Positions 10,236 to 19,314 of a stretch of 64,000 nt of DNA are shown here, piece by piece. The stretch spans positions 25,987,816-26,051,815 of the forward strand of contig JAQNBH010000012.1 in assembly GCA_028752905.1 (NCBI GenBank), given 5' to 3'. The first letter of the stretch is position 1, and each line of letters starts with the position of its first letter. Origin of the DNA: Cladorhizidae sp. MBARI D1340-BT2. Its lineage: Eukaryota > Porifera > Demospongiae > Poecilosclerida > Cladorhizidae. The translations under genes and the position numbers were made by a program. The notes beneath the pieces are model-generated. The model had not been told where the DNA came from. It saw nothing but the letters and a program-made list of their open reading frames with translations, and did no database searches.

Positions 10236-11374
10236 TGTTATTATAACTAACAAAAATACAATAGCTCTGGAGTTGCACTGAGTAACTTCTTACACATGAA
10301 AGTGACTGCTCGACTTAAAAAACTAAAAATCCAAAATAGAAATGAGACAAAGGATGTGTTTTAGTATTAAAAAAATATATATATACATACATATACTGTA
10401 TATATCTATCTATATATATATACATACATATACTGTGTATATATCTCTATACAACATGTATATCAATATATATATATGGTCAGTGTAGAGTGTGGTAAGT
10501 TGTTTATGAGCATGTGCCTGTAATTTCATGAGCCAAAGGTGAGTGAAAATACAGCCTACAAGTGAAATGGCTTGCGATATTCCACGATATAATTGGGAGT
10601 CTTGGCTATTACCAGAGTTGTTGCTAGCACTAGATATGAGGAAATAGCCGTGTCATGGAGGCTATGTGTTCACTGGCCCATCCCCACAGGTGGCTCGTGG
10701 GTTGCCTACCAACCCTTATAAGATAACACTGTAATTAGACCCTGACCAATGGGTGGCAAGTAAGTATGTGCGTGCATCTACACGGCTCTAGGTATGAATT
10801 TAGTTTCTCTAATTTCTGACCCTTTCCCGACCAATAACGACCATTTTTAAAATATCTAATATTGTATTTGATATTTGACATATCCACTATTTTAACACCA
10901 TATTTCCATCACCACACCCACTCTAAAATTCCTTGCTCCAATGAGGGTATACAAATGACTTGACTTGGAGGTCAAATTGATTTCAACATGCAAGGTGGTA
11001 ATAAGGTAATTTCAGCCCACATAATTAACTCAAGAATTTGGGAAGTAACCTAGATGGAATGTCTGACTGGGGAGTCCAGATAAGGGAGCTTTCTCTATAT
11101 CAGTAATGGATGATCCTCAACGATTACTGAATAACCATCTAACATATTATTTGGAACTACCCTACCCTTAATGGTAACCAAACAACATTACTGGTGATCA
11201 CTTATCAATTACAATGATAAATGATAAACACAGTTTTTGTTGACCCCTTACCAATCAACATGGCAATCTCAGTTATTGTGATGACCCTTTACCAATAACC
11301 ATGACAACCCTGTTCAGTTACTGTGATGAACCCTCACCAAAAACCAAGAATGTTACCGTGCCAAAATCCCTTAC
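10236..11374. other. Intronic or intergenic AT-rich DNA with a TA-rich microsatellite
   Basis: No coding signal was found. Positions 10368-10475 are a TATA/CATA-rich microsatellite containing a doubled block of about 45 bp (ACATACATATACTGT occurs twice). The region 11200-11340 contains loosely repeated TACCAAT-CA-TGACCC motifs. If the PIKfyve gene is intact its next downstream exon would lie at lower coordinates, but I could not find it here. Confidence 0.4.
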
Positions 11375-11536
11375 CAATTATTCCGACCACTAGCATGCCG
11401 GCATTGTCATCAATGCAAGTAAGGAGAGAGTAGTCCATGATGGATTTCTGGGCCAGGAACTCGCTGTCGGCCATGATGGCTTGCATCAGCACAAACTTGG
11501 AGTGAGGATGCACATATACAGGGGCATGGCAGATAG
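11375..11536 (-). CDS. PIKfyve/Fab1-type phosphoinositide kinase, exon in the kinase core (partial gene)
   Basis: The minus-strand exon encodes 54 codons ending in the PIP-kinase signature: VYVHPHSKFVLMQAIMADSE, then a block with IMDYSLL, then MLVVGII. PIKfyve/Fab1 kinases phosphorylate PI3P to PI(3,5)P2 on endolysosomal membranes, and the Asp of the DYSLL motif is catalytic. The exon has a good acceptor (TTTCTGCAG ending at 11537) and donor (GTAAGG starting at 11374). Its 5' phase fits the donor phase of the exon at 13646-13751, so the two join in frame through a codon formed by one plus two bases. The last base begins the Asp codon expected after GII. The following exon is not found in the window, so the gene may be truncated or have a very long intron full of transposons. 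Confidence 0.75.
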
Positions 11537-11819
11537 CTGCAGAAAGAGAGGAGCAAATGTTCTTCAAAGTAGAGGATTGTAACTGTATAATTATAGCACA
11601 CCCTCTTCCACATCTCTATTTGACGTCTTTGAGTTTCCTTTCTATTCCCAAGCATTCCCTTCTTTCCATCTCTCCAGGCCGACCACACCCAAACTCCACC
11701 CAATTAACCACACTCCACATACACACTTGCCTTAATTAATCTCGTGGCTAGAGGGGGAAAGGGTCTGCTATACTAAAGTAGAGCTTCTGTTCCGAGCGCA
11801 TCTCTATCTTGGTAAGTTT

Positions 11820-11858
11820 ATGATGTCACCCTACATGCTCACGAGAGTGGTGACATCA
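11820..11858. repeat. Short hairpin at the edge of the 25-bp minisatellite
   Basis: TGATGTCACC at 11820-11829 is the perfect inverse complement of GGTGACATCA at 11849-11858, separated by 19 bases. The minisatellite starts two bases later. Confidence 0.7.
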
Positions 11859-11859
11859 C

Positions 11860-13188
11860 AAAAGCACCAGGATTGGGTGGGAACAAAAGCACCAGGATTG
11901 GGTGGGAACAAAAGCACCAGGATTGGGTGGGAACAAAAGCACCAGGATTGGGTGGGAACAAAAGCACCAGGATTGGGTGGGAACAAAAGCACCAGGATTG
12001 GGTGGGAACAAAAGGACCAGGATTGGGTGGGAACAAAAGCACCAGGATTGGGTGGGAACAAAAGCACCAGGATTGGGTGGGAACAAAAGCACCAGGATTG
12101 GGTGGGAACAAAAGCACCAGGATTGGGTGGGAACAAAAGCACCAGGATTGGGTGGAACAAAAGCACCAGGATTGGGTGGGAACAAAAGCACCAGGATTGG
12201 GTGGGAACAAAAGCACCAGGATTGGGTGGGAACAAAAGCACCAGGATTGGGTGGGAACAAAAGCACCAGGATTGGGTGGGAACAAAAGCACCAGGATTGG
12301 GTGGGAACAAAAGCACCAGGATTGGGTGGGAACAAAAGCACCAGGATTGGGTGGGAACAAAAGCACCAGGATTGGGTGGGAACAAAAGCACCAGGATTGG
12401 GTGGGAACAAAAGCACCAGGATTGGGTGGGAACAAAAGCACCAGGATTGGGTGGGAACAAAAGCACCAGGATTGGGTGGGAACAAAAGCACCAGGATTGG
12501 GTGGGAACAAAAGCACCAGGATTGGGTGGGAACAAAAGCACCAGGATTGGGTGGGAACAAAAGCACCAGGATTGGGTGGGAACAAAAGCACCAGGATTGG
12601 GTGGGAACAAAAGCACCAGGATTGGGTGGGAACAAAAGCACCAGGATTGGGTGGGAACAAAAGCACCAGGATTGGGTGGGAACAAAAGCACCAGGATTGG
12701 GTGGGAACAAAAGCACCAGGATTGGGTGGGAACAAAAGCACCAGGATTGGGAGGGAACAAAAGCACCAGGATTGGGTGGGAACAAAAGCACCAGGATTGG
12801 GTGGGAACAAAAGCACCAGGATTGGATGGGAACAAAAGCACCAGGATTGGGTGGGAACAAAAGCACCAGGATTGGGTGGGAACAAAAGCACCAGGATTGG
12901 GTGGGAACAAAAGCACCATGATTGGGTGGGAACAAAAGCACCATGATTGGGTGGGAACAAAAGCACCAGGATTGGGTGGGAACAAAAGCACCAGGATTGG
13001 GTGGGAACAAAAGCACCAGGATTGGGTGGGAAAAAAGCACCAGGATTGGGTGGGAACAAAAGCACCAGGATTGGGTGGGAACAAAAGCACCAGGATTGGG
13101 TGGGAACAAAAGCACCAGGATTGGGTGGGAACAAAGGCACCAGGATTGGGTGGGAACAAAAGCACCAGGATTGGGTGGGAACAAAAGC
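11860..13188. repeat. 25-bp minisatellite in a PIKfyve intron, about 53 units
   Basis: Head-to-tail units of AAAAGCACCAGGATTGGGTG plus GGAAC, period 25. Most units are identical. A few single-base variants, one 24-base unit near 12150 and one near 13030 break the period. The unit has no stop triplet on either strand in any frame, so all six frames are open for 330-470 codons; this is an effect of composition, not evidence of a protein. It lies wholly inside the 2.1-kb intron between the kinase exons at 13646-13751 and 11375-11536. Confidence 0.97.
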
Positions 13189-13645
13189 TTAGTGGGCCAC
13201 AGCTTTTTCCTCTCCAGTATGTCAAATAAGTCAAGGGTTATCTATCCAGACTATATTTGCCCTACCCCATTGTGACATGTCCCCTTGCCACCCCCTCATC
13301 TCCTCCCACACACAACCATGCCCAGGCTCCTCACACTCCCTATTGACACACCCATCCACACACATTTGCCCTAACCTCTCATGATAAACATGTAACCCAG
13401 ATACACTTTCCCCACCCCCTCTCCACACCCTTCCTTCACACATTTGTCCCACTCCACATACGCTCACAAAACACCCCTCTACTTAGACTTCCCCAGCCCC
13501 TCCATACTCCCACCTCCTCACCACAAACCTCCCTTCCCCTTCATACAGGCATACCCCTCCACATACTGGCCACACGCATCCACATCCTTTCCTATTCTTT
13601 CATACATGCCCCACCCTCTGGCCACACCCCTCTAATCACACTCAC
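13189..13645. other. Remaining PIKfyve intron, pyrimidine-rich on the plus strand
   Basis: A C/T-rich stretch with loosely repeated CCACAC and CACTCC motifs (on the minus strand G/A-rich with TGTG). No domain is seen in its frames. It lies directly after the donor GTGAGTG of the exon above. Confidence 0.5.
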
Positions 13646-13751
13646 AGTTGAGGTAATTCTCATCTAAGAGAACATCTCCACTGTTGTCCTTGCTGGGGTT
13701 GACATAACGGCTCCTCATGGATCCCTTCAGATCAAACACCGGATCAATCCC
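13646..13751 (-). CDS. PIKfyve/Fab1-type kinase, DLKGS exon (partial gene)
   Basis: On the minus strand the frame reads IDPVFDLKGSMRSRYVNPSK, then SGDVLLDENYLN, and ends at a donor GTGAGTG. The DLKGS-x-RxR block and the LLDEN block are signatures of the PIP-kinase fold of PIKfyve/Fab1, and lie just before the DYSLL exon at 11375-11536 in the family. The 5' edge is uncertain: the only acceptor-like sequence (CCCTTGGAG) lies inside the terminal repeat of the Merlin transposon that starts here. Either the transposon landed right at the intron edge and now supplies the splice acceptor, or it cut the exon and broke the gene. Confidence 0.75.
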
Positions 13752-14010
13752 CTCCAAGGGTCGAAAAAATCGTGCGCGTTTTTAATTACGCGAGCGGTAC
13801 CAGAATGTGTTTAATGAAACTTATAAAATGAAACTTATAATGAACTATGCACGTGGCTGGTAAACTGCACATTATAATTCCTTATAATTACATTGATTAA
13901 TATTATTTAAAATATATAGTTTTTGTTTTTACCATGTTTTACCATGATATATCTTTTACCATGTTTTTACCATGATATATCTTATAATTATTTACAATAT
14001 ATATATTTTT

Positions 14011-14178
14011 ACCACGATCGAATTAATTGTGCATTTAAAATTAGTTATTTATTTAAAATTGGTTTGTGCATTTAAAATTAGTTATTTATTTGTTACCACG
14101 ATCGAATTAATTGTGCATTTAAAATTAGTTATTTATTTAAAATTGGTTTGTGCATTTAAAATTAGTTATTTATTTGAA
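14011..14178. repeat. 84-bp tandem duplication at the transposase 3' end
   Basis: ACCACGATCGAATTAA at 14011 recurs at 14095; two adjacent copies of 84 bp are nearly identical. The second copy runs over the transposase stop codon. Each copy itself contains two GTGCATTTAAAATTAG blocks. Confidence 0.85.
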
Positions 14179-15448
14179 ATTGATATTGTGCAGTTATAGA
14201 ACGGATGATGTTCTTGTATGCCTCCTCCGTTGTCCTTCCTTTACGCTCCCTCCACATGAATTCATCTAGATATGATGGTAGCTGGTGACGATGGACACAC
14301 TTCATCGATTTCATCTTTATCTTTGCCTGTAAAGAATTAGAATGTTATTCAAGTTATGTATTATTAAATACCAGTTATATATATTTACCCTATTCCAATA
14401 CGATTCTATGTGCTGAGTGTGCACCCCCATTGTATGGTCGACAAATTGAATTGAGTGGTTGACCGTAGCATGGCTAGCCACACCAGGCACAGCTGCTACC
14501 CTCCTGTATGCGTCCCACTGGTCAGAGTGCACAATCGTTCCTTGTGCAACATGTGCTTGAATTATTGGCAGGAGTGTTGCTGCATCCCGTTGGGCCACAA
14601 TCTAGCATGAAACCTTGGAAAATATTGCAATAATAATTGACTATCATGGCAAACACAAGTGGTCATGATTACCAAGAGCTGGTGTGTGGTTAGTATCCAC
14701 CATCCCAAACACCCAAACTTCTTGTGCTGGAGGGCGTCCTCTGTGATGCTATTCATTGACAAAGAACAAACGTTTATCTCTTGTTCAATATGATATACGA
14801 CTGCCTTGAAATACCTTTGGTTTATGTGTGAACTGGGACTCATCGATTTGCACAACCACGCCAGACCCACCTAACACAATAGGTTGTGCACACAGCTCTG
14901 TGGAGCATACCTCCCGCAGCCACTGGTACACATTGACTGCAGTATCTTTGTTACAACCACACTCACATGCAGCATCTGTAACCCGGTATTCCCTGGAACA
15001 CCAATAAATAAGGATGATCCAGCTTTGCCGTGATTTAGGGAAAAAACTCCCTGTATATAAGTCAATGGTATGATTCAGTTTAATCAACACAACTGCATTC
15101 AATCTGTATACCATGGCGAATTGATTTAGTAGATTTGCATGTTGAACATGCCCAAGTCCAACCATCCTTCAATGAAGCCTTTCTTCTCAAAGTCATATTT
15201 ATACTGCATCTAATACACAGGTATAACATCAGTGAATCACAAAATCCCAATTATGTCTGTTTTACCTTCCACATGTGACAGAATTTGTCAATAAACCCTG
15301 GGTCTTCATCTAGATAGTCTATAACCTCATTTGTGCCAAAAGCAGCAGAAGCAATGTGTCTTAATGTTCCTGAAGCAGCCATGGACAGTTCATCAGCAAA
15401 ATTGTTCATTATAAGTTTCATTATAAGTTTCATTAACACATTCGACAC
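14162..15448 (-). CDS. Merlin transposase, multi-exon (DDE, ISXO2-like)
   Basis: A DDE transposase that would cut and paste its element. Reading the minus strand, probable exons are 15448-15266, 15209-15152 (3' edge uncertain, possibly a GC donor), 15050-14815, 14748-14673, 14601-14389 and 14326-14162, about 310 codons. The first catalytic Asp is in VVVQIDESQFTHK, the second in IVHSDQWDAYRRVA, and the third acidic residue in VHTQHIESYWNR. A GSFFPKSRQSW block and CECGC cysteines precede the core. The junctions into exons 15050, 14748 and 14326 look canonical. The exon 14748/14601 junction has a one-base phase mismatch compared with the sister element at 15926-16569, so this copy may be just broken or use a shifted acceptor. 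The stop (TAA) is at 14164-14162. Confidence 0.75.
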
Positions 15449-15504
15449 CTTTTGGTACCGCTCGAGTAATTAAAAACGCGCACGATTTTTTCGACCCTTG
15501 GAGG

Positions 15505-15642
15505 CTTATATTGGGATTGATCGAAACTTCGATAGCCGTATCCTACTCACTTGCCTGACCCTTGGAAGTCCCTCAGAAGATGACGCCACGCGCTAGCATT
15601 GGAGAAATGCAAGCTATATAATTATATATATTTTGGATCAAG
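15505..15642. other. Spacer between the two Merlin elements
   Basis: It contains a second CCCTTGGA motif and, in inverse orientation, GGGATTGATC, which also occurs (as its complement) at the left side of the transposon inside the PIKfyve exon. On the minus strand a donor-like CAAGTGAGTAGG occurs near 15560, so this could hold a small upstream kinase exon, but I cannot recognise its peptide. Confidence 0.3.
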
Positions 15643-15692
15643 CGACTCCAGCCATCAAGAAATTCGTGCGCTTCAAGAGGTTATAGGCTACC

Positions 15693-15800
15693 TCAACAGC
15701 AAGAGTCTACTAGCTCTTTCTTTTTCATGTTCCAGGTAAGAAAGGGTCAACAGCAACGGTCTACTAGCTCTTTCTTTTTCATGTTCCAGGTAAGAAGGGG
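15693..15800 (+). repeat. 54-bp tandem duplication containing a splice-donor-like site
   Basis: CAACAGC recurs at 15694 and 15748. Each copy includes TTTTTCATGTTCCAGGTAAGAA, split as TTCCAG/GTAAGAA, a good donor context. It lies in the 5' part of Merlin element 2, so it may be a duplicated first intron start. Confidence 0.7.
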
Positions 15801-15925
15801 TACCTAGCCATCACATACTATGTTATACCCGTGTATAGGTGTAGTTGTTCAATGGCGCTAAGAAAAAAAGCGGACCTGAAGGATGGGGCATGACCAAGTT
15901 GTAAATTCCAGAAATCAATTAGCAG

Positions 15926-16569
15926 GGAGTTTTTTCTCAAAATCTCACCTGGTACTTCAGACATGGCTGCTATTAATATATTGGTGGGTGGGTGAGGCAG
16001 TACCCTGTATTGATGCAGCAGATGAGTGTGGCTGTAACAAGAAAATGGCAATTACTGTGTACCAGTGGCTTAGGGAAGTGTGCTCTGCAGTACTATGTCG
16101 GAACCAGATTGTGCCTGCTGGTGTTGGATCTGTTATTCAAATAGACGAGTCACAATTCACACACAAACCCATGGTATCACTTGATATACTTTAATGGATG
16201 ATCACTTTGGTTATTAACTGTTTAGCATCATAGAGGCCGCCCACCTATTATGGATATTTGGATATTTGGATTGGTTGACACAGACCATGCGCCTGCTCTT
16301 GGTACACTTGATAAACGTATTGTGCCTATTTCAAAGATTTTAATTCAATGAAAATATGTTTAGGTTACATGCAAGTTGTGGACCAGAGAGACGCAGCCAC
16401 CTTGCTACCCATCATTCAGGCGCATGTTGCACCTGGATCAATAATCCATTCAGACCAGTGGGCAGCTTATAGGCAGGTGGCTACTCTGCCTGGGATTGTG
16501 GATGAGAGAGTCCATTGAATTTATAAATAGGGTGTGCACACCCAACATATTGAGTCCTATTGGAACAGG
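15926..16569 (+). pseudogene. Merlin-like transposase 2, broken
   Basis: Three exons are readable. The first, 15926-16173, has GSFFSKSHLVLQTW, AADECGCNKK and VIQIDESQFTHKPM with the first catalytic Asp. The second, 16226-16301, has HRGRPPIMDIWIFGLVDTDH. The third, about 16376-16569, has DQRDAATLLPIIQAHVAPGS, SDQWAAYRQV with the second Asp, and GVHTQHIESYWNR with the acidic residue. The exon boundaries match those of transposase 1, which supports both models. A stop and a small deletion near 16510-16530 interrupt the third exon. A last exon relic (VKLKRVK..VHRHQLPSYLD-like) follows near 16635-16720, also frameshifted. Confidence 0.75.
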
Positions 16570-16852
16570 GTATGGTTTGTGTGGAACGTAATTTTTTTTT
16601 TTTAACAACAACAATTATTATATTGTGCAGGTGAAGCAGGTGAAGCTCAAGCGGGTGAAATGAGTTCATCGCCACCAGCTCCCATCCTACCTAGATGAAT
16701 TTATGTGGCGTGAGCTAAATGGAACAACTGTGGCTTTCACTTATAACATAATTATTAGCAGAAATTAAAACCCAATACCGTGTTTGATTGTAAATTATTC
16801 AGAAATATGGATTAGACTTTCATTAATAGTTTAATTTTTAATTGTTAGTTAG

Positions 16853-17410
16853 TTAATAATAAATTACTTTCATTGTATTATTATTTTATTTGGATGATAT
16901 TTCATGAAATTTGAATTGTGAATTATTCTGATTTGGATGAGATTTCCGTACTTTTGTTTCCCGCATGAACCCCCAAAACGCGCGTGCATGAAATTAAAAA
17001 ATACGCACAGATTTCTTGATGGCTGGAGTCGTAAAAGCCACTTCATCCATATTTTTTAACATTTGGAACGCGTTCAATGTGTAGCTGCTAGCTCAGCTAA
17101 GTTGAACTGTAGGTATAACATGGAGTTTTGTTTAATAATAAATTACTTTCATTGTATTATTATTTTATTTGGATGATATTTCATGAAATTTGAATTGTGA
17201 ATTATTCTGATTTGGATGAGATTTCCGTACTTTTGTTTCCCGCATGAACCCCCAAAACGCGTGTGCATGAAATTAAAAAATACGCACAGATTTCTTGATG
17301 GCTGGAGTCGTAAAAGCCACTTCATCCATATTTTTTAACATTTGGAACGCGTTCAATGTGTAGCTGCTAGCTCAGCGAAGTTGAACTGTAGGTATAACAC
17401 GGAGTTTTGT
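16853..17410 (+). repeat. 279-bp tandem duplication spanning the transposon 2 terminus
   Basis: 16853-17131 and 17132-17410 are direct copies that differ at about 4 positions. Each includes the right terminal repeat of Merlin element 2 and about 100 bases of flank, so the copying happened after the insertion. Confidence 0.9.
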
Positions 17411-17900
17411 ACGTCCATACAGATTTTTTTGTCTATTAAACCTCAATCCAATGTCCTACTAACCTTCCATCACCCCCATGGGTGGGCATGAAAAGGAGAG
17501 AGCAGTGGAGCTGAAACAAGAAACCCTAACCCCTTGAACTATGAAGCAACTTTAATTTCCCACTTTCTCACAAGTACATTTTATATGACTAGAATGTAGT
17601 ATATTGGTACATAGGAGAGAGAAGTAGTCCAATAACAGAATTATAATATGTTTTTGTGCCACAGTAGGTAGCAGTCAGTGCTTGTGATTCCACTCTGGCA
17701 TAGCCATATGCCACATTACTGGCACCACCAATGGCTGTCAGATGCTTCTGTTTTTTTTGGTTTTGTTCTTTTTGTTTTTTTAATAAATGAACGCAAATAC
17801 GACAAATGCATAAGAATGGCTAGTATCAACCAAATGCTAGTATTAAAGCCAGCCTAGTTACATGAGTAATAGGATGCACACATAAGAAAAGAATAAGTTG
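17411..17900. other. No recognised gene
   Basis: Only a T-rich run near 17740-17780 stands out. A piggyBac left end was looked for here (TTAA followed by CCC) and not found convincingly. Confidence 0.4.
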
Positions 17901-17929
17901 TGGGTATAACAATAAGTGCAATGACCTCG

Positions 17930-19200
17930 ACTGCGCTTCCCAGATGTTGCAGGGTTCTTTATTGGGAAGTGGGGAAAAGGAAGCTGCTTGATAATGGAGC
18001 CACTACACCCAGCTCTGCGTCAGCTACAATAACCTCCGATGATCTCCTTGGCCAGCTGAATCCTGGAACTTCTTGATCGTAAATTCACTGCCTCTTCCAG
18101 ACCATTCTTTGTGCAGAATGAAAGCGTTTGTGATAGCCACATCGATCAGAAAGTAATATATGTATTTGTAGTACTTTCTGCTATTCACATGACACCTATA
18201 ATATCTGATCTGATTACTTTTGTCCACACTCCCATGTATTTATTGTAGACTGTATAACTAGGGGGAAGCTTATTTCCTCTCTACTGCCATTGCTCGTATG
18301 CCGAATGACTGAGGTGACACTCTTGGGGGCGCTGTTGGTGTACATAGCCATGACGATCTCTCAGTCCTGCCATGCGTTTGCATTGAATTTGGCTTTCTTC
18401 AGCTCCTCAGCGAAACCACACCTGTCTTTCCTGGCTGTCCCTCATCCATAGAACCCTCTCCTCTCCAAATCAACCAACAGGCTGTGGGAGGTAAAAAAAA
18501 AGTTGTTGAAATAGGCATGGTGCTACTTGCCTTGTAGGTCCTCAGTTAGGTCCTTGACCACTCTTGTTCCCATGTGCTGTTCAACTGCACCTTTCTTTTT
18601 CCCTGTATATACTTCGAACTGCGAGACAGAAAAGGCTTTCAGCTATCAGCCCGAACCCACACCTTGATACCTCTTTTGATGGGTTTCATGGGCATGTACT
18701 GTTTCAGGGATGAATGTCCCTGAAAGTTAATTATAGCCTCATCAATTGCTATCTCACAGTTCGGGCTGTACGTAGGATGAAAACTTGTGTGGGGCTGACA
18801 AGAGGTGGGATTTTCCCCAACCTGTCCCCAACCTGTCATAATTTGCACAGCCCTTGTGGAAATTGTAGAAAAATGTACAAATCTTGAAATATCCCTGTAC
18901 CTATCCCTAGATATTCTTTGGACTATTGGTTTGTAGTTGTGGATGGGATCCTCTTCCAGTAGTCTTTTGTGGATGGCTGGTGATTAATTCCCATTAGAAT
19001 GCTGAAGCTTTGAATGCTTGAATGTCATCCTTGGTAATTTCTTTCCAAGAAACATAGGCTTCAGCACCCATGACCTCTTCAGCATACTTGTTTGTCTGAT
19101 CTACTGTCTCTTCCACTATGTTAGGTGTTAAAAAAAAGTTCAAATACCTCCAGTGGTGATTCCGGAATAGGAACTGTAGGTCCTACTGAGTTTCTGAATG
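17930..19200 (-). pseudogene. piggyBac-type transposase core (PGBD-like)
   Basis: Reading the minus strand downward from 19200: TIYPFRNSVGPTVPIPESPL and EVFELFFN at the start of the DDE_Tnp_1_7 core; then LEEDPIHNYKPIVQRISRDR and YRDISRFVHF; ISTRAVQIMT; CEIAIDEAIINFQGHSSLKQ with YMPMKPIKRGIKVWVRADS (18848-18639); DNFF-like and GVDKSNQIRYYRCHVNSRKY; and FLIDVAITNAFILHKEW (18227-18024). These are the ordered blocks of piggyBac transposases. The conserved Asp in IAIDEAI is present. Many shifts and stops separate the blocks. A C-terminal zinc-finger-like tail may lie at 17930-18010 but is not clear. Confidence 0.8.
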
Positions 19201-19314
19201 GATAAATGGTAGGGGTCACTAGGTTTGTGGACCAAACTGGAGGCAATGTCTGTGTGGAAGAGACGGTGGATGGCAAGGCTGAGGAGGTAGCAGTGAAAGT
19301 AGGTGATGGTTGGA

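Larger units (their letters stand above)
13751..15504 (-). mobile_element. Merlin (IS1595/ISXO2-like) DNA transposon 1, nearly intact
   Basis: About 52-bp terminal inverted repeats lie at 13751-13802 and 15453-15504. The shared outer sequence is CCTCCAAGGGTCGAAAAAAT, continuing with CGTGCGCGTTTTTAATTAC. One to two mismatches are seen over 50 bases. Between them is a multi-exon transposase on the minus strand with a full DDE set. No 8-9 bp direct target duplication is evident. The left end abuts the PIKfyve DLKGS exon. Confidence 0.85.
15643..17031 (+). mobile_element. Merlin-like DNA transposon 2, decayed
   Basis: Terminal inverted repeats begin CGACTCCAGCCATCAAGAAA at 15643 and end with its complement (TTCTTGATGGCTGGAGTCG) at 17031. 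Inside is a plus-strand transposase related to, but clearly diverged from, that of element 1. The right end has been copied again at about 17283-17310 by a local duplication. No target duplication is visible. Confidence 0.75.

Noticed and set aside
11860..13188. CRISPR-like array
   Set aside because: Repeats are directly adjacent with no unique spacers and the genome is eukaryotic; the same holds for the other arrays.
11820..13275. Six long open frames (330-470 codons) as repeat proteins
   Set aside because: They arise from a 25-bp unit without stop triplets on either strand; there is no conserved start, no flanking coding sequence, and the array lies in an intron.
15545..15600. Upstream PIKfyve exon ending at CAAGTGAGTAGG on the minus strand
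   Set aside because: The donor looks fair, but the peptide does not resemble the kinase region expected before DLKGS.
17500..17560. Left end of the piggyBac element
   Set aside because: CTAACCCC at this place lacks a TTAA and does not match the candidate right end at 21671-21682.
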